A stretch of 64,000 nucleotides of DNA from Corynebacterium sp. (GCF_030532195.1 NZ_JAUNLP010000001.1:472669-536668), one strand, 5' to 3'. Numbered from the stretch's first letter, positions 53,392 through 64,000 are shown. Translations and numbers: made by a program. Notes: generated by a model not told the origin, from the letters alone.

Positions 53392-54451
53392 GGCGCTCAG
53401 CGCGTTCCGCGTCGTGGAGGGCCTTGAGCAGGTCATCCATGTCACCGCCAAGGACGGAATCCAAGTTGTGCGCCTTGTAGTTGATGCGGTGATCGGAGAT
53501 ACGGTTCTCCGGGAAGTTGTAGGTGCGGATGCGCTCGGAGCGATCCATGTTGCGCACCTGCGACTTGCGCTGGTCAGAAGCGGCCTCAGCAGCTTCCTCT
53601 TCCTTCATCTGCTGCAGACGAGCAGCCAGCACCTGCATGGCACGGGCCTTATTCTGAATCTGCGAGCGCTCTTTCTGGCAGGTAACAACCAGGCCAGTCG
53701 GCAAGTGGGTCAGACGAACTGCGGAGTCAGTGGTGTTAACGCCCTGACCGCCCTTACCAGAGGAACGGTAGACGTCCACACGCAAATCCTTGTCTTCGAT
53801 GTGGACATCTTCGACTTCGTCAGGTTCTGGGTAGACCAGCACACCGGCGGCGGAGGTCTGGATGCGACCCTGCGACTCGGTGACCGGCACGCGCTGGACG
53901 CGGTGCACGCCACCTTCGAACTTGAACACGCTCCAGGCACCGTCGCGGGACGGGTTCTTAGCGCGAATGGACATAGTCATGTCCTTCACACCGCCCAGAT
54001 CCGACTCGGACAGACCCAGAATTTCGGTGCTGAAGCCGTGCTTTTCGGCGTAGCGCTGGTACATGCGGGCAAGTTCACCGGCAAACAGCGATGCCTCTTC
54101 GCCGCCGGCACCGGACTTAATCTCCATGACGATATCGTCGCCATCGTGCGGATCGCGCGGCGCCAGCAGGTCAGCGAGCTTTTCCTCCAGTTCCTCGGAC
54201 TCCTCAGCCAGGCGGTCGGCCTCAGCTGCAAACTCGGAGTCCTCGTAGGCCATCTCGCGAGCAGCCTCCAGATCCTCCTGAACCTGGGTCAGCTTCTTGT
54301 GAGTCTGGATGATCGGCTGCAGCTCATTGAAGCGCTTACCGACCTTGCGAGCAGCCTTCGGATCATTGTGCAGCTCGGGATCGGCCAGCTGTGCTTCCAA
54401 ACCGTGGTACTCAGAAAGGATGTCGTCGACTGCGGAAACCTGATTAGCCAT
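53378..54451 (-). CDS. prfA: Peptide chain release factor 1
   Basis: RF1 reads UAG and UAA stop codons. The 357-residue protein has the GGQ loop [20 protein letters not shown], the RF1-type [23 protein letters not shown] region and the long N-terminal coiled coil. GAGGA lies 8 nt before the ATG. It follows rho by 71 nt, with no rpmE between them. Confidence 0.97.
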   Translation of the reverse strand: MANQVSAVDDILSEYHGLEAQLADPELHNDPKAARKVGKRFNELQPIIQTHKKLTQVQEDLEAAREMAYEDSEFAAEADRLAEESEELEEKLADLLAPRDPHDGDDIVMEIKSGAGGEEASLFAGELARMYQRYAEKHGFSTEILGLSESDLGGVKDMTMSIRAKNPSRDGAWSVFKFEGGVHRVQRVPVTESQGRIQTSAAGVLVYPEPDEVEDVHIEDKDLRVDVYRSSGKGGQGVNTTDSAVRLTHLPTGLVVTCQKERSQIQNKARAMQVLAARLQQMKEEEAAEAASDQRKSQVRNMDRSERIRTYNFPENRISDHRINYKAHNLDSVLGGDMDDLLKALHDAERAERLESE

Positions 54452-54522
54452 TAGTCATTCCTCAATTTCGATGTATGTGTTGTTGGACTTAGCTTTTGCG
54501 CTTGGACGTTGGCTAACCCCAG

Positions 54523-56511
54523 CTAGAGCATGTCGTCCACATCAACATCGGCGGCCATCGGCGCAGATGACGCGACCTGCATCAGGAATCCCTGGTTATT
54601 ACGGGTCTTCTTCAGCTGCTTAATCAGCAGATCAATTGCAGCCTGCGACTCCAGTGCGGACAGGATGCGACGCAGCTTGTGCATCACGCGGGCCTCGTCC
54701 GGTGCCAGTAGCAACTCATCCTTGCGGGTACCCGACGGGTTGACGTCAACTGCCGGGAAGACGCGGCGCTCGGAAATCTTACGGTCGAGCTTCAGCTCCG
54801 CGTTACCGGTGCCCTTGAACTCCTCGAAGATCACGGTGTCGCCAGCAGAGCCGGTCTCCACCATCGCAGTGGCGATGATGGTCAGGCTGCCGCCCTCTTC
54901 AATGTTGCGGGCAGCACCCAGGAAGCGCTTCGGCGGGTAGAGCGCGTTGGAGTCCACACCACCGGAGAGGATTCGGCCCGATGCCGGCGAAGAGTTGTTG
55001 TACGCACGGCCCAGACGAGTAATCGAGTCCAGCAGGACAACAACGTCTTGGCCCTGCTCGACCAAGCGCTTCGCACGCTCAATTGCCAGCTCGGCCACTG
55101 CGGTGTGATCTGACGGCGGGCGGTCGAAGGTGGAGGCAATAACCTCGCCACGGACACTGCGCTGCATGTCGGTGACTTCCTCCGGGCGCTCGTCGACAAG
55201 CACGACCATCATGTAGCACTCGGGGTTGTTCGTCGCAATAGCGTTGGCGATGTTCTGCAGGATCGTGGTCTTACCGGCCTTCGGCGGCGAGACAATCAAC
55301 GCACGCTGGCCCTTACCAATCGGCATAATCAGATCGATGACGCGAGTGGTGAGAATCTTCTGCTCGGTCTCAAGACGCAGACGGCGGTTCGGGTACAACG
55401 GCGTGAGCTTGGAAAACTCTCGGCGCTGCTTTGCCTGCTCCGGATCAAGGCCGTTGACGCTTTCGACTTTGACCAGTGGATTGTACTTGCGGCGGTTGCG
55501 TCCGTTGCCGTGAGTGACCTGGCCAGAGCCGTTTTCACGCGGCATGCGCACCTGGCCGGTAATAGCATCGCCCTTGCGCAGGCCGTACTTGCGCACCATC
55601 TGTGCGCTTACCAGGACATCATTCGGGCCCGGCAGGTAGCCGGAGGTGCGGACGAAAGCGGACTTGTTGTCCAGCAGGTCGACGATACCGGCAACCGGCT
55701 GCAGGACATCGTCCTCGCGAATCTCGTCCTGACCACCATGTCCCCCACCATGGTTGTCGCGGCCGCGGCGATCACGACGGTTGCGGCGGCCTCGGCGATT
55801 GCGGTTATCGCCATCATTGTGGCGGTCATTGTTGCGACGATTGCGGCCGCCGCGGTTGCGATTGCCATGGCCATCATCGTCATTGTCGCGGTCATTCTTG
55901 TTATTACGATCGCCGCGATCATTGTTGCGGTTGTTGCGATTATCGCGGTCGTCGCGATCCTTGTGATCGTCGCGGTTATCTCGGTTGTCGCGGTTATCAC
56001 GGTTATCAGAGTCGTCCCGGTTATCGCGGTCGCGATTATCTCGGTGCTCGTTATTCTCCTGCTCGCGCTGTCGAGCGCGGTTTCGACGGTTTCGGCGCTG
56101 CTGCGAGCGGGACATTTCCTCGCGCCCCTCCGGCTTGCCGTCGTCAGGCTTATCCGAGCCCTTATCGGAGCCCTTGTTCTTGGCCTTATCATTGGACGCC
56201 TCGGCGGACTTGTCGCTCGCGTCGCCCTGATCATTGCGCTTTGCGCTTTGCGACGTCGAATCCTTGGCATCCTTTGCGGTGCTGTCGGCATCCCCCTTCG
56301 GCTCGGCGGCCTTGCGCGCGCGAGTTTTGCGCGCGGGAGCGGAACCGGCTGCAGGAGCACCATTCTTAATGGCTTCAATCAGCTCATGCTTGCGCATAGC
56401 GGAGATGCCACGGATGCCCTTACTCGAAGCGATTTCACGCAATTCTGCCATTCGGAGGGCCGCAAGATTTTCTGGGCCGCCTGCCTTGGCAGTGGTGTCC
56501 GTATCGGTCAC
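54523..56511 (-). CDS. rho: Transcription termination factor Rho with a long disordered insert
   Basis: Rho is a hexameric RNA-dependent ATPase that ends transcription. The 662-residue protein has a Rho_N domain ([18 protein letters not shown]), a low-complexity Asp/Arg/Asn/Gly-rich region (about residues 145-265), the RNA-binding domain ([32 protein letters not shown]), Walker A PPKAGKT and Walker [16 protein letters not shown] 56511 ([12 protein letters not shown]) has AAAGG upstream; the frame to 56580 is not needed. It is among the largest low-complexity inserts in this window. Confidence 0.96.
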   Translation of the reverse strand: MTDTDTTAKAGGPENLAALRMAELREIASSKGIRGISAMRKHELIEAIKNGAPAAGSAPARKTRARKAAEPKGDADSTAKDAKDSTSQSAKRNDQGDASDKSAEASNDKAKNKGSDKGSDKPDDGKPEGREEMSRSQQRRNRRNRARQREQENNEHRDNRDRDNRDDSDNRDNRDNRDNRDDHKDRDDRDNRNNRNNDRGDRNNKNDRDNDDDGHGNRNRGGRNRRNNDRHNDGDNRNRRGRRNRRDRRGRDNHGGGHGGQDEIREDDVLQPVAGIVDLLDNKSAFVRTSGYLPGPNDVLVSAQMVRKYGLRKGDAITGQVRMPRENGSGQVTHGNGRNRRKYNPLVKVESVNGLDPEQAKQRREFSKLTPLYPNRRLRLETEQKILTTRVIDLIMPIGKGQRALIVSPPKAGKTTILQNIANAIATNNPECYMMVVLVDERPEEVTDMQRSVRGEVIASTFDRPPSDHTAVAELAIERAKRLVEQGQDVVVLLDSITRLGRAYNNSSPASGRILSGGVDSNALYPPKRFLGAARNIEEGGSLTIIATAMVETGSAGDTVIFEEFKGTGNAELKLDRKISERRVFPAVDVNPSGTRKDELLLAPDEARVMHKLRRILSALESQAAIDLLIKQLKKTRNNQGFLMQVASSAPMAADVDVDDML
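55745..56080 (-). repeat. Degenerate short tandem repeats coding the disordered region of Rho
   Basis: The DNA is made of repeated CGGTTATC-like and GCGATTAT-like units that encode DNRD and NRN repeats. Codon usage is varied, so selection seems to be on the amino acid composition. The opposite strand gives a spurious Val/Ile-rich ORF. Confidence 0.6.
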
Positions 56512-56560
56512 GGATGTCCTTTCATCGACGTTCCCTGAAGTCAATTTTGCAGGGGGTATG

Positions 56561-56902
56561 TCATTGACACTTTTTCGCACTCATTTCCCCGCCGACCCGC
56601 GTGTACACCGCCGCCAATTTCATTTCTGCGCCGGAAAATGCGCGGGTATATGACAGGAAATTATCGAAAAAGCCAGGCAAAAAGGTCTCACGACTACTGC
56701 TATATGAGGCTTCCTGCCTGCAAAATTCCGCATCTTGAGACTCGAGCATCTTTCGAGTCCAGACTGTAAGGAAAAAGTAGGCCCACAGCATCCCGACACA
56801 AAAACCAGCCGCAATACTGCATAAACGTGTTTTCAATGCTTCAGATTCGCCATCACCGGCAAGCTGGAGCTCTTTCGCGGTCACTGTGATTTGCGGGTGC
56901 AC
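56561..56902 (-). CDS. Doubtful ORF in the rho leader with one hydrophobic segment
   Basis: The 113-codon frame has a possible transmembrane stretch (LCSIAAGFCVGMLWAYFFLTVW) and a Cys-containing middle. It starts with GTG at 56902 and ends 49 nt before the rho start. Its composition is unlike the neighbouring genes and no relative is recognised. It may be a real small gene, a leader ORF, or chance in the rho 5' region. Confidence 0.3.
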   Translation of the reverse strand: MHPQITVTAKELQLAGDGESEALKTRLCSIAAGFCVGMLWAYFFLTVWTRKMLESQDAEFCRQEASYSSSRETFLPGFFDNFLSYTRAFSGAEMKLAAVYTRVGGEMSAKKCQ

Positions 56903-56903
56903 T

Positions 56904-56989
56904 TATGGGAAATCCCCCATAGCGTCGATGCAATGAACCGCCGATTGAAAACGACCTAGAGATAAAGAATAGTCACCTAATAGTCAGGT
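56904..56989. promoter_or_regulatory. Repeat elements between rho and the acyl-CoA synthetase gene
   Basis: TATGGG/CCCATA arms (56904-56921) form an inverted repeat. AATAGTCA occurs twice, at 56968-56975 and 56979-56986, 11 bp apart, and contains ACCT/AGGT arms (56975-56989). These may be operator sites for fadD or rho. No regulator family is recognised. Confidence 0.35.
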
Positions 56990-57060
56990 AGCAACACCAG
57001 CCCGTCAGATAGCCACCGGATATCTAGGTCACAGTGTTCGAAGTCGGTACTGTAGAACCT

Positions 57061-58779
57061 ATGCGCAGTACGATGCCCCACATTCCACTCAACGTCGCTC
57101 AAATTGTTGAGTACGGTCGCAAGATTCACGGCCGCACTCCGGTGACGTCATGGAATGCCGATGGCCCCGAAACCACAACGTTCGCTTCCATTGCCGCCCG
57201 CGCGAGTGCGCTTGCCCATGCGCTTCACGACGAGCTCGGCATCGACAGTGACCAGCGCATTGGCACGCTTATGTATAACTGCGCGGAGCATTTGGAAACG
57301 TTCTTGGGCGTGGCATCCATGGGGGCGGTCTTTCAACCGCTGAATAAGCAGCTGATGCCAGACCAGATTGTGCACATTATCAACCATGCCGATGACCAGG
57401 TCATTATCGTAGATCCCAGCGAAATCGAGCTTTTGGCGGAGGTTCTACCGCACTGCCCCGGCGTGCGTGCCATCATTTTCATCGGTATTGAGGATTTGAC
57501 GAAGGTGGCTGAGCGCCTGCCAGAGGGCATGGCGTGGTACTCCTACGAAGCGCTTCTCGACGGTCGCCCCAGCCGTTATGACTGGCCAGAATTGGATGAG
57601 GAATCCGGCGCTGCCATGTGCTACTCCACCGGCACCGAAGGGGCACCAAAGGGCGTGGTCTACAGCCATCGGTCGCTGTACTTGCACAGTCTGAATATGC
57701 GCACCACCGATTCCTTTGCCATCTCGCACGGTAATCCCTGGTTGTGCTGTGTACCGATTTATCACGTGCTGTCCTGGGGCGTGCCGCTGGCATCCTTCAT
57801 GTGCGGCGCATCGCTGATTTTCCCCGGTCCGGATTTGTCCGCGCCAAGGCTTGCGGAAATCATTGAGACCTCGATGCCGCGTGTCGGCCAAGGCGTGCCG
57901 ACACTGTGGATTAACCTCATGGCGCACTACTTGAATCACCCGCCAAAGCGCATGAGCCTGCAGGAGATTTTCGCAGGTGGTTCTCCTGTTCCACCGGCAC
58001 TCATTCGTCTGTGGGAGGAACGCTACGGTGTGGATGTCATTCATTTCTGGGGCATGACGGAGACCTCGCCTATCGGCACTGTGGCACGGCCTCCGTACGG
58101 CGCCTCCGGTGAGGCCCGTGAACGCTATCGCGCCAGCCAGGGGCGCTTCCCCGACATCATGCAGTTCCGCATTGTCGACGACAATGATCGCGTGTTGGAT
58201 TTGCACGACCGCAATCAGGGTGAGCTCCAAGTCCGTGGCAACACAGTGACCTCGAGCTACTACCACTCACCCGCCGAGGAGTCCGGTGGCACCGCGGAGT
58301 TCTTCCGCGGTAATGAGGTCACCGATGCCAACGAGCAGTTCACTGATGACGGCTGGCTGCGCACGGGCGATGTCGGCTCCATTACTCACGACGGTTACCT
58401 GACCATTCAGGACCGCGCTCGTGATGTCATTCGCTCTGGTGGTGAGTGGATTTACTCAGCTCAGCTGGAGAACTTTGTCATGGAGAACACCGGCGTACTC
58501 GAGTGCGCGATTATCGGCATGCCGGATAAGAAGTGGGGTGAACGCCCGCTAGCGGTTACCGTTCTGTTGCCCGGCATCGAACCGACCAAGGAAACTGCAG
58601 AGCAGCTGCGCGATCAGCTGCGCCCCAAGCTGCCAAAGTGGATGCTGCCGGAGTACTGGGCCTTTGTGGACTCCATCGATAAGACGTCCGTGGGCAAGTT
58701 CGACAAAAAAGACCTGCGCTCGTACTTGAGCGCAGGCAAATTCGACATCATTAAGTTGAAGGGGCCCGGCGAAAAATAA
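57061..58779 (+). CDS. Fatty acyl-CoA synthetase (ANL superfamily)
   Basis: The 572-residue protein has the P-loop-like YSTGTEGAPKGVVYSH, the adenylate site FWGMTETSPIGTVA, the GWLRTGDVGSITHDGYLTIQDR motif with the hinge Asp, and the catalytic Lys in TSVGKFDKKDLR. It resembles medium- to long-chain FadD. ATG 57061 is chosen because TACTGT (57048-57053) ends 7 nt upstream, so the mRNA is probably leaderless. It lies between rho and thrB, where it is not needed for either pathway, and converges on thrB. Confidence 0.9.
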   Translation: MRSTMPHIPLNVAQIVEYGRKIHGRTPVTSWNADGPETTTFASIAARASALAHALHDELGIDSDQRIGTLMYNCAEHLETFLGVASMGAVFQPLNKQLMPDQIVHIINHADDQVIIVDPSEIELLAEVLPHCPGVRAIIFIGIEDLTKVAERLPEGMAWYSYEALLDGRPSRYDWPELDEESGAAMCYSTGTEGAPKGVVYSHRSLYLHSLNMRTTDSFAISHGNPWLCCVPIYHVLSWGVPLASFMCGASLIFPGPDLSAPRLAEIIETSMPRVGQGVPTLWINLMAHYLNHPPKRMSLQEIFAGGSPVPPALIRLWEERYGVDVIHFWGMTETSPIGTVARPPYGASGEARERYRASQGRFPDIMQFRIVDDNDRVLDLHDRNQGELQVRGNTVTSSYYHSPAEESGGTAEFFRGNEVTDANEQFTDDGWLRTGDVGSITHDGYLTIQDRARDVIRSGGEWIYSAQLENFVMENTGVLECAIIGMPDKKWGERPLAVTVLLPGIEPTKETAEQLRDQLRPKLPKWMLPEYWAFVDSIDKTSVGKFDKKDLRSYLSAGKFDIIKLKGPGEK

Positions 58780-58813
58780 CCTCCCACCAGGGGCGGGACC
58801 AGCGCTTTAGCCG

Positions 58814-59740
58814 CTAGCCCTCGACCTCAACCTTGACCGGCTCGCCGATGCCCAGCTCCATAACCTTGATGCCAGCTTCGCGAGCATCGTCGAGGATTTT
58901 GTCATCGACAGCGGTGGTACCCAGCACCATACAGGTCGGGCCAGCACCCGAGAGGAAAGCTGCATAACCACGGTTGCGCAAGCGGTTAACCCACTCAGCA
59001 GTCACCGGCAGTACATCGGAGCGGTACGGCTGGTGGAGACGATCGCGGGTGCCTTCCCACAGCAGCTCTGGGTGAGACTGCAATGCGGCGGTCATGACCG
59101 CAGTGCGGGAGACATTAAAGCGAGCGTCGACATGCGAAACGTCGCTCGGCAGCACCTGGCGCACGGCATTGGTGGAGGCGTGGAACGCCGGCACGAGTGC
59201 GGTGGCGCGAATGTCCTTGTGCACCGGGATGCCCACCGCGTGGTACTGCGGTGCGGTGCGGCCGTCGACCGGCTTGTCAGTCCAGCTCACCACTGCCCCA
59301 CCGAGGACAGATGCAGCGGCGTTGTCGGGGTGGCCCTCAAAGACGGAGGATTCCTGAATAACCTGCTCGTCGGTAAGCGGAAAGCCCGCCAGACCGTTGG
59401 CGGCAGCAACGCCTGCAACAGCAGCTGCGGCGGACGACCCCAGACCGCGGGACTGCGGAATGGTGTTGTGGCACACGACCTTCAGCCCCGGGGCCTCGAC
59501 GCCTGCGGCGCGCAGACCAGCACGGATGGCGCGGATAACCAGGTGGGACTCGTTGCGTGGCAGGTCTACTTCGCCCTCGCCGTGGATTTCCACAACGACA
59601 CCGGACTCAATGACCTCCACCTCGACGATGTCGTAGAGTGCAACGGCCAGTCCGAGCGTGTCGAAGCCAGGGCCCAAGTTCGCAGACGAACCTGCGACGG
59701 TGACCTTCACCTTTTGGCCTGGGAAAAGTTCCTGAGCCAT
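58814..59740 (-). CDS. thrB: Homoserine kinase
   Basis: It phosphorylates homoserine in threonine synthesis. The 308-residue GHMP kinase has the LGPGFDTLG start, [19 protein letters not shown] (phosphate loop) and the [12 protein letters not shown] end. It begins on the base after the hom stop. No thrC follows; the threonine synthase gene must be elsewhere, as in corynebacteria. Confidence 0.97.
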   Translation of the reverse strand: MAQELFPGQKVKVTVAGSSANLGPGFDTLGLAVALYDIVEVEVIESGVVVEIHGEGEVDLPRNESHLVIRAIRAGLRAAGVEAPGLKVVCHNTIPQSRGLGSSAAAAVAGVAAANGLAGFPLTDEQVIQESSVFEGHPDNAAASVLGGAVVSWTDKPVDGRTAPQYHAVGIPVHKDIRATALVPAFHASTNAVRQVLPSDVSHVDARFNVSRTAVMTAALQSHPELLWEGTRDRLHQPYRSDVLPVTAEWVNRLRNRGYAAFLSGAGPTCMVLGTTAVDDKILDDAREAGIKVMELGIGEPVKVEVEG

Positions 59741-61075
59741 TTAGATATCCATTCCCTCGATACGAATGACGTTGTTGATCTCCAGCACGGCGTCGTTAGC
59801 GCGCAGCTCATCAACGGTGGCCTCGAGGTCCTTCTCCAGGGCCTTGTGGGTGACGATGACCAGGCGCGCGCCGTTTTCGCCCTCTTCCTGGCGCACGGTG
59901 CGCAGGGAGATGTTGTGATCAGCGAAGGTGCGCGCGACGTCTGCCAGCACCCCAACGCGATCATCAACGTGCAGATCGATGTGGTAGCGAGTGCGAACCT
60001 CACCGAAGTCCAGGATCGGCAGGTTGGCGTAGGTGGAATCTCCCGGTGCGCGACCGCCGTGGACAATGTTGCGAGCAGCTGCGACCAGGTCACCGAGCAC
60101 TGCCGAAGCAGTCGGGTTTCCGCCGGCGCCGTTGCCGTAGAACATCAGGCGACCTGCGGCCTCAGCCTCAATGAACACAGCGTTGAAAGACTCGCGCACA
60201 GTTGCCAGCGGGTGACGGCGCGGAATCAGTGCAGGGTAGACGCGGGCGGAGATAGCTTCCTTGCCGTTTTCGTCCTTGACGCGCTCACAGGTAGCCAGCA
60301 GCTTAATGGTGCAATCTGCGCTCTTAGCAGCCGCAATGTCATCAGCGGTGATCTTGGTGATGCCCTCGCAGTAGACATCGTCCGCGGTCACGCGAGTGTG
60401 GAATGCCAGACCTGCCAGGATGGCTGCCTTGGATGCGGCATCGTGGCCCTCGACATCGGCAGTCGGGTCAGCCTCGGCGTAGCCCAGGCGAGTGGCCTCT
60501 GCCAGCATCTCCTCGTAGTCCGCGCCGGTGGAATCCATTGCGTCGAGGATGAAGTTGGTGGTGCCGTTGACAATGCCCATGACCTTGTTGACTGTGTCAC
60601 CGGCCAGTGAGCGGCGCAGCGGGCCAACAACTGGAATTGCGGCAGCGACGGCTGCTTCGAAGAACAGGTCAACACCGGAAGAATCGGCAGCGTCGGAAAG
60701 CTCAGCGCCGTGTGCTGCGACGAGTGCCTTATTCGCGGTGACCACGGACTTGCCGGCGCGCAGAGCCTCCAGCACAACGCGGCGTGGGTAATCGATACCG
60801 CCGATAACCTCGACGACCAGGTCGACATCATCGCGCTGAACCAGCGTAAACGCGTCATCAGTGATGAGGTCTTGATCCACGTTCGGGCGCGGCTTGGACT
60901 TGTCACTAACGGCAATGCCTACGACCTCGACCGGACCGCCAATGCGGCGTTCGAAGTCCTCGGCCTTCTCATTGAGCAGGCGGTAGACCTGAGTGCCGAC
61001 GGTGCCAAGACCTAAAATCGCGACGCCAACCTTCTGGCCCTCGCCCTTTCCAGGATTATTCGTTGCGGCTGTCAT
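59741..61075 (-). CDS. hom: Homoserine dehydrogenase
   Basis: It reduces aspartate semialdehyde to homoserine. The 444-residue protein has the NAD(P) site [13 protein letters not shown], the catalytic part with [11 protein letters not shown] and [19 protein letters not shown], and a C-terminal ACT domain ([21 protein letters not shown]) for threonine feedback. The start ATG overlaps the lysA stop by four bases (ATGA). With lysA and thrB it forms the aspartate-family operon. Confidence 0.97.
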   Translation of the reverse strand: MTAATNNPGKGEGQKVGVAILGLGTVGTQVYRLLNEKAEDFERRIGGPVEVVGIAVSDKSKPRPNVDQDLITDDAFTLVQRDDVDLVVEVIGGIDYPRRVVLEALRAGKSVVTANKALVAAHGAELSDAADSSGVDLFFEAAVAAAIPVVGPLRRSLAGDTVNKVMGIVNGTTNFILDAMDSTGADYEEMLAEATRLGYAEADPTADVEGHDAASKAAILAGLAFHTRVTADDVYCEGITKITADDIAAAKSADCTIKLLATCERVKDENGKEAISARVYPALIPRRHPLATVRESFNAVFIEAEAAGRLMFYGNGAGGNPTASAVLGDLVAAARNIVHGGRAPGDSTYANLPILDFGEVRTRYHIDLHVDDRVGVLADVARTFADHNISLRTVRQEEGENGARLVIVTHKALEKDLEATVDELRANDAVLEINNVIRIEGMDI

Positions 61076-62490
61076 TGTGGCGTTTCACACTCCAGGCTTA
61101 GTAGGTCTTGTACGGTTTCTCGTCTCAACATTTGAGTTACACGGCCATCGCGGACCGACACCACCGGTGGGCGGGTCAGCATGTTGTAGCGACTAGCCAT
61201 TGCGTAACAGTATGCACCAGTTGCGGCCAGGGCGAACAGATCACCCTCGGCAATGTCGTCCGGGTACTGCGCGTCATTGATCAGAATGTCTCCGGATTCG
61301 CAGTGCTTGCCGACGACACGAGTCGGAATCCTGGAACCAGAAACAGACCGATTGACAACGCGACCATCATAGACAGAGCTGTAGAGCGCTGGGCGGATAT
61401 TGTCACTCATTCCGCCATCAACCGAGATGTAGCGCCTGGTGACACCATCATCGACGGTGACGTCCTTCAGTGTGCCCACCTCATACACCGTGACCATCGA
61501 CGGCCCGACAATCGCGCGACCCGGCTCGACGGCAACGGTCGGCGTGGGAATTCCGATACGACGCGCCAGCTTTTCGACGGCAGCGAGAATCTCATCTGCC
61601 AGCGGTGCAACCTCCAATGGTTGCTCCCCCGCCGTGTAGGCAATGCCGAAGCCGCCACCGAGGTCGAGGGTGCTGAAGTGCTCAGAAATCTCCGTTCCGT
61701 GGCGCTCTACCAGCTGCTCAACCAGGCCAAAGACACGCTCTGCCGCGAGGATGAAGCCATCGGCATCGACAATCTGGGAACCGATGTGGCAGTGCAGACC
61801 AATCAGGCGCAAGTTCTCGTCGGCTTCCACTGCATCGGCGGCTTTCAGCGCCGAGCCCGATGCCAGGGAGAATCCGAACTTTTGGTCTTCGTGAGCCGTC
61901 GCGATGAACTCGTGGGTATGTGCCTCCACACCCGGCTTGACGCGCACCAAGACATCCTGGACAACACCAGCTTCCGCAGCGACCTCGGACAGACGGCGCA
62001 GCTCCGAGAAGGAATCCAGCACAATCTTGCCGACACCTGCATCGATGGCATCGCGTAGCTCAGCCGTGGACTTGTTATTGCCGTGGAAGGTCATGTCCTT
62101 GGCTGGGAAACCAGCTGCCAGCGCCACCGCCATCTCGTTGCCGGAGGCGACATCGAGGTGCAACCCCTCCTCCATTACCCAGCGGGCAATGGTCTTGGAC
62201 AGGAAAGCCTTGGAGGCATAGTGAACATTTTCCGCACCGCGGAATGCCGCTGCCATAGCGCGACAGCGAGAGCGGAAATCCTCTTCGTCGACAACGAAAA
62301 CTGGGGTGCCAAATTCCTCGGCAATATCCGCCAGCGAAACGCCGCCGATTTCAACGGATCCCGGGCGCTCTTCGCCGTCACCGCGACGGCGGGCAGTTGT
62401 CGGCCAGACGTGTGCTGGCAGTTCATTGAATTCGGTGGCATCTGGGCGGGAGTACCCGCCCATTTCAAAACCATTGCCGAGAATAGGCAC
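61072..62490 (-). CDS. lysA: Diaminopimelate decarboxylase
   Basis: It makes lysine from meso-diaminopimelate. The 472-residue PLP protein has the cofactor Lys in [10 protein letters not shown], the conserved [12 protein letters not shown] and HCHIGSQI, and ends with [14 protein letters not shown], the diaminopimelate site. GTG 62490 is likely; AGAGAG lies upstream and Met9 is a possible alternative. It follows argS by 64 nt. Confidence 0.97.
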   Translation of the reverse strand: MPILGNGFEMGGYSRPDATEFNELPAHVWPTTARRRGDGEERPGSVEIGGVSLADIAEEFGTPVFVVDEEDFRSRCRAMAAAFRGAENVHYASKAFLSKTIARWVMEEGLHLDVASGNEMAVALAAGFPAKDMTFHGNNKSTAELRDAIDAGVGKIVLDSFSELRRLSEVAAEAGVVQDVLVRVKPGVEAHTHEFIATAHEDQKFGFSLASGSALKAADAVEADENLRLIGLHCHIGSQIVDADGFILAAERVFGLVEQLVERHGTEISEHFSTLDLGGGFGIAYTAGEQPLEVAPLADEILAAVEKLARRIGIPTPTVAVEPGRAIVGPSMVTVYEVGTLKDVTVDDGVTRRYISVDGGMSDNIRPALYSSVYDGRVVNRSVSGSRIPTRVVGKHCESGDILINDAQYPDDIAEGDLFALAATGAYCYAMASRYNMLTRPPVVSVRDGRVTQMLRRETVQDLLSLECETPQ

Positions 62491-62554
62491 GAAACAGCTC
62501 TCTTTCTTGTGCGCGGCACGCCGCGCAGGTGGGGTGTTCTACAAGCGCTTGTTA

Positions 62555-64000
62555 CTACATGCGCTCCGGAGCCGTAACACCGAGCAGCTCCAGCGCATTG
62601 GCCAGCGTCTGGCGGGTTGCCTCCGCCAGGCCCAGGCGGGCGCGGTGCAGATTGGTCGGCTCCTCATCGGCCTTCGGCAGAATCTGGCAGGTGTCGTAGA
62701 AGCGGTGGAAAACACCGGCCAGCTGCTCGGCGTAGCGAGCAATACGATGCGGTTCACGCAGGTCGGCTGCCGACTTGATAACGGCTGGGAACTCACCAAT
62801 GGTGCGGATGAGCTCACCTTCGCGGTCCTCGACCAGCAGGGAGAAGTCAGCGCCCTGGCTAATAACTCCGGCTTCCTCGGCGCGACGGCCGATGGAGCAC
62901 AGACGGGCGTGACCGTACTGGACGTAGTAGACCGGGTTGTCGCTGGACTGCGAGGCCCACAGTCCGAGATCGATGTCCAGGCTCGAATCAACCGACGAAC
63001 GAATCAGAGAGTAACGAGCGGCATCGACACCAATGGCCTCAACCAAGTCGTCCAAGGTCACTACGGTACCCGCACGCTTGGACATCCGGACAGCCTTGCC
63101 GTCGCGAAGCAAATTGACCATCTGACCAATCAGCACCTCGACGCCATCGGCGTTGTAGCCAAGGGCGGCTGCAGCGGCGCGCAGACGTGCGATATAGCCG
63201 TGGTGATCGGCACCGAGCATGTAGATGCACAGGTTGTGGCCACGGTCGAACTTGTTCTTGACGTAGGCGATGTCGCCGGCGATGTAGGCGGCGTCACCGT
63301 TGGACTTAATGACCACGCGGTCCTTGTCATCACCGTAGTCGGTGGACTTCAGCCACCAGGCGCCCTCGGATTCGTAGAGCTTGCCGTTTTCCTTCAGGTA
63401 GTTGACGGCCGCTTCGACTTCACCGGACTCGAACAGGGAGTTTTCGTGGAAGTAGACATCGAAGTCGGTGCCGAACTCGTGCAGGGACTTCTTGATGTGG
63501 TCGAACATCATGTCCACACCGATGGCGCGGAAGTTCTCGCGGACCTCATCCTCGGAACCCTCGAGTGCCTGCGGGTTCTTCTCCATCACGGCAGCGGCGA
63601 TGTCCTGGATGTAGTCTCCGCCGTAGCCATCCTCCGGAGTCGGCTCGCCCTTTGCTGCGGCGACCAACGAGTTGGAGAAGCGGTCAATCTGACGGCCGTG
63701 ATCGTTGAAGTAGTACTCACGGGTGACCTTGGCACCAGTTGCCGTCAAAACGCGACCCAGCGCATCACCGACAGCAGCCCAGCGGGTACCACCCAGGTGA
63801 ATTGGGCCAGTTGGGTTGGCAGAGACGAACTCCAGGTTCACATTGAGGTCGGAGTTGAAGTCAGCGTGGCCCCACTTGGCACCTGCTTCCAGCACCTCGG
63901 CAACAATCTTGCCCTGCGCGTCGGAAGCCAGACGGATGTTAATGAAGCCCGGGCCTGCAATCGTTGCCTCGTCGATACCGTCGGCGGCACCGAGCGCGGT
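62555..64000 (-). CDS. argS: Arginyl-tRNA synthetase, N-terminal part beyond the window
   Basis: The frame stays open to the window edge, so the 5' end of the gene is missing; the Met at 63895 is internal. The class I motifs are [19 protein letters not shown] (HIGH region) and [15 protein letters not shown] (KMSK region), followed by the ArgS-type DALR anticodon domain ([39 protein letters not shown]). It stops 64 nt before lysA; the argS-lysA pair is typical of corynebacteria. Confidence 0.97.
   Translation of the reverse strand, partial: TALGAADGIDEATIAGPGFINIRLASDAQGKIVAEVLEAGAKWGHADFNSDLNVNLEFVSANPTGPIHLGGTRWAAVGDALGRVLTATGAKVTREYYFNDHGRQIDRFSNSLVAAAKGEPTPEDGYGGDYIQDIAAAVMEKNPQALEGSEDEVRENFRAIGVDMMFDHIKKSLHEFGTDFDVYFHENSLFESGEVEAAVNYLKENGKLYESEGAWWLKSTDYGDDKDRVVIKSNGDAAYIAGDIAYVKNKFDRGHNLCIYMLGADHHGYIARLRAAAAALGYNADGVEVLIGQMVNLLRDGKAVRMSKRAGTVVTLDDLVEAIGVDAARYSLIRSSVDSSLDIDLGLWASQSSDNPVYYVQYGHARLCSIGRRAEEAGVISQGADFSLLVEDREGELIRTIGEFPAVIKSAADLREPHRIARYAEQLAGVFHRFYDTCQILPKADEEPTNLHRARLGLAEATRQTLANALELLGVTAPERM

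Noticed and set aside
55510..56538. A Val/Ile/Ala-rich 342-codon frame that looks like a membrane protein
   Set aside because: It is the reverse complement of the Asp/Arg/Asn repeat region of rho, which turns into hydrophobic codons; no start signal or family match.

Overview
This window is a stretch of actinobacterial chromosome, most likely from a Corynebacterium. It is GC-rich and densely packed. It has the mycolata-type gene order argS-lysA-hom-thrB ... rho-prfA-prmC-tsaC-wecA-atpBEFHAGDC ... nucS ... glgB-glgE ... etfBA-iscS-mnmA ... ligA ... gatCA ... pfkA ... gatB ... lppZ/DoxX/PH-domain gene. From memory, this matches two Mycobacterium tuberculosis blocks (about Rv3004-Rv3041c and Rv1292-Rv1328c) that lie side by side in corynebacteria. 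No thrC sits between hom and thrB, and no rpmE sits between rho and prfA. I saw no tRNA, rRNA, insertion sequence, prophage or CRISPR array.

Layout. 1-5.9 kb: a partial PH-domain membrane protein, ilvD, a degenerate beta-lactamase-fold hydrolase, a DoxX protein with a long acidic tail, and an LppZ-like lipoprotein. 5.9-16.1 kb: gatB, a methyltransferase, a YkvI-type membrane protein, pfkA, a siderophore/cobalamin-type ABC importer and gatA-gatC. 16.3-23.6 kb: an ACT-domain protein, glgP, ligA, a DEDDh exonuclease, and an AAA ATPase with a C-terminal helix-turn-helix. 23.6-32.3 kb: a MetE-like protein, mnmA, a cysteine desulfurase, etfA/etfB, a THUMP-like methyltransferase, a Nudix hydrolase and an ABC ATPase. 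32.4-42.2 kb: glgE, glgB, a beta-lactamase-fold lipoprotein, a small membrane protein, a His-rich thioredoxin/TPR protein, a thiamine-binding protein, methylmalonyl-CoA epimerase, a small Cys/His protein, nucS and a DUF2550 protein. 42.4-56.5 kb: the whole ATP synthase operon, then an AtpI-like gene, wecA, tsaC, prmC, prfA and rho. 57-64 kb: an acyl-CoA synthetase, thrB, hom, lysA and the 3' part of argS.

The genes serve shared core tasks. GlgE, GlgB and GlgP build, branch and degrade alpha-glucan. GatCAB, MnmA, TsaC, PrmC and PrfA support translation. LigA, NucS and the exonuclease handle DNA. Hom, ThrB, LysA and IlvD make aspartate-family and branched-chain amino acids. The cysteine desulfurase supplies sulfur, which the adjacent MnmA uses for tRNA thiolation.

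The least ordinary signals are regulatory or structural. One is a helically phased array of TATCCA repeats in front of the AAA ATPase gene. Another is a series of genes whose -10 hexamer sits 6-8 nt before the start codon, which suggests leaderless mRNAs and fixes several starts, including ligA. A third is a set of long hairpin terminators whose G-U pairs form only in the sense RNA. A fourth is a beta-lactamase-fold lipoprotein that keeps SxxK, SDN and KTG but seems to lack the general-base glutamate. Most of the window is otherwise ordinary housekeeping DNA.
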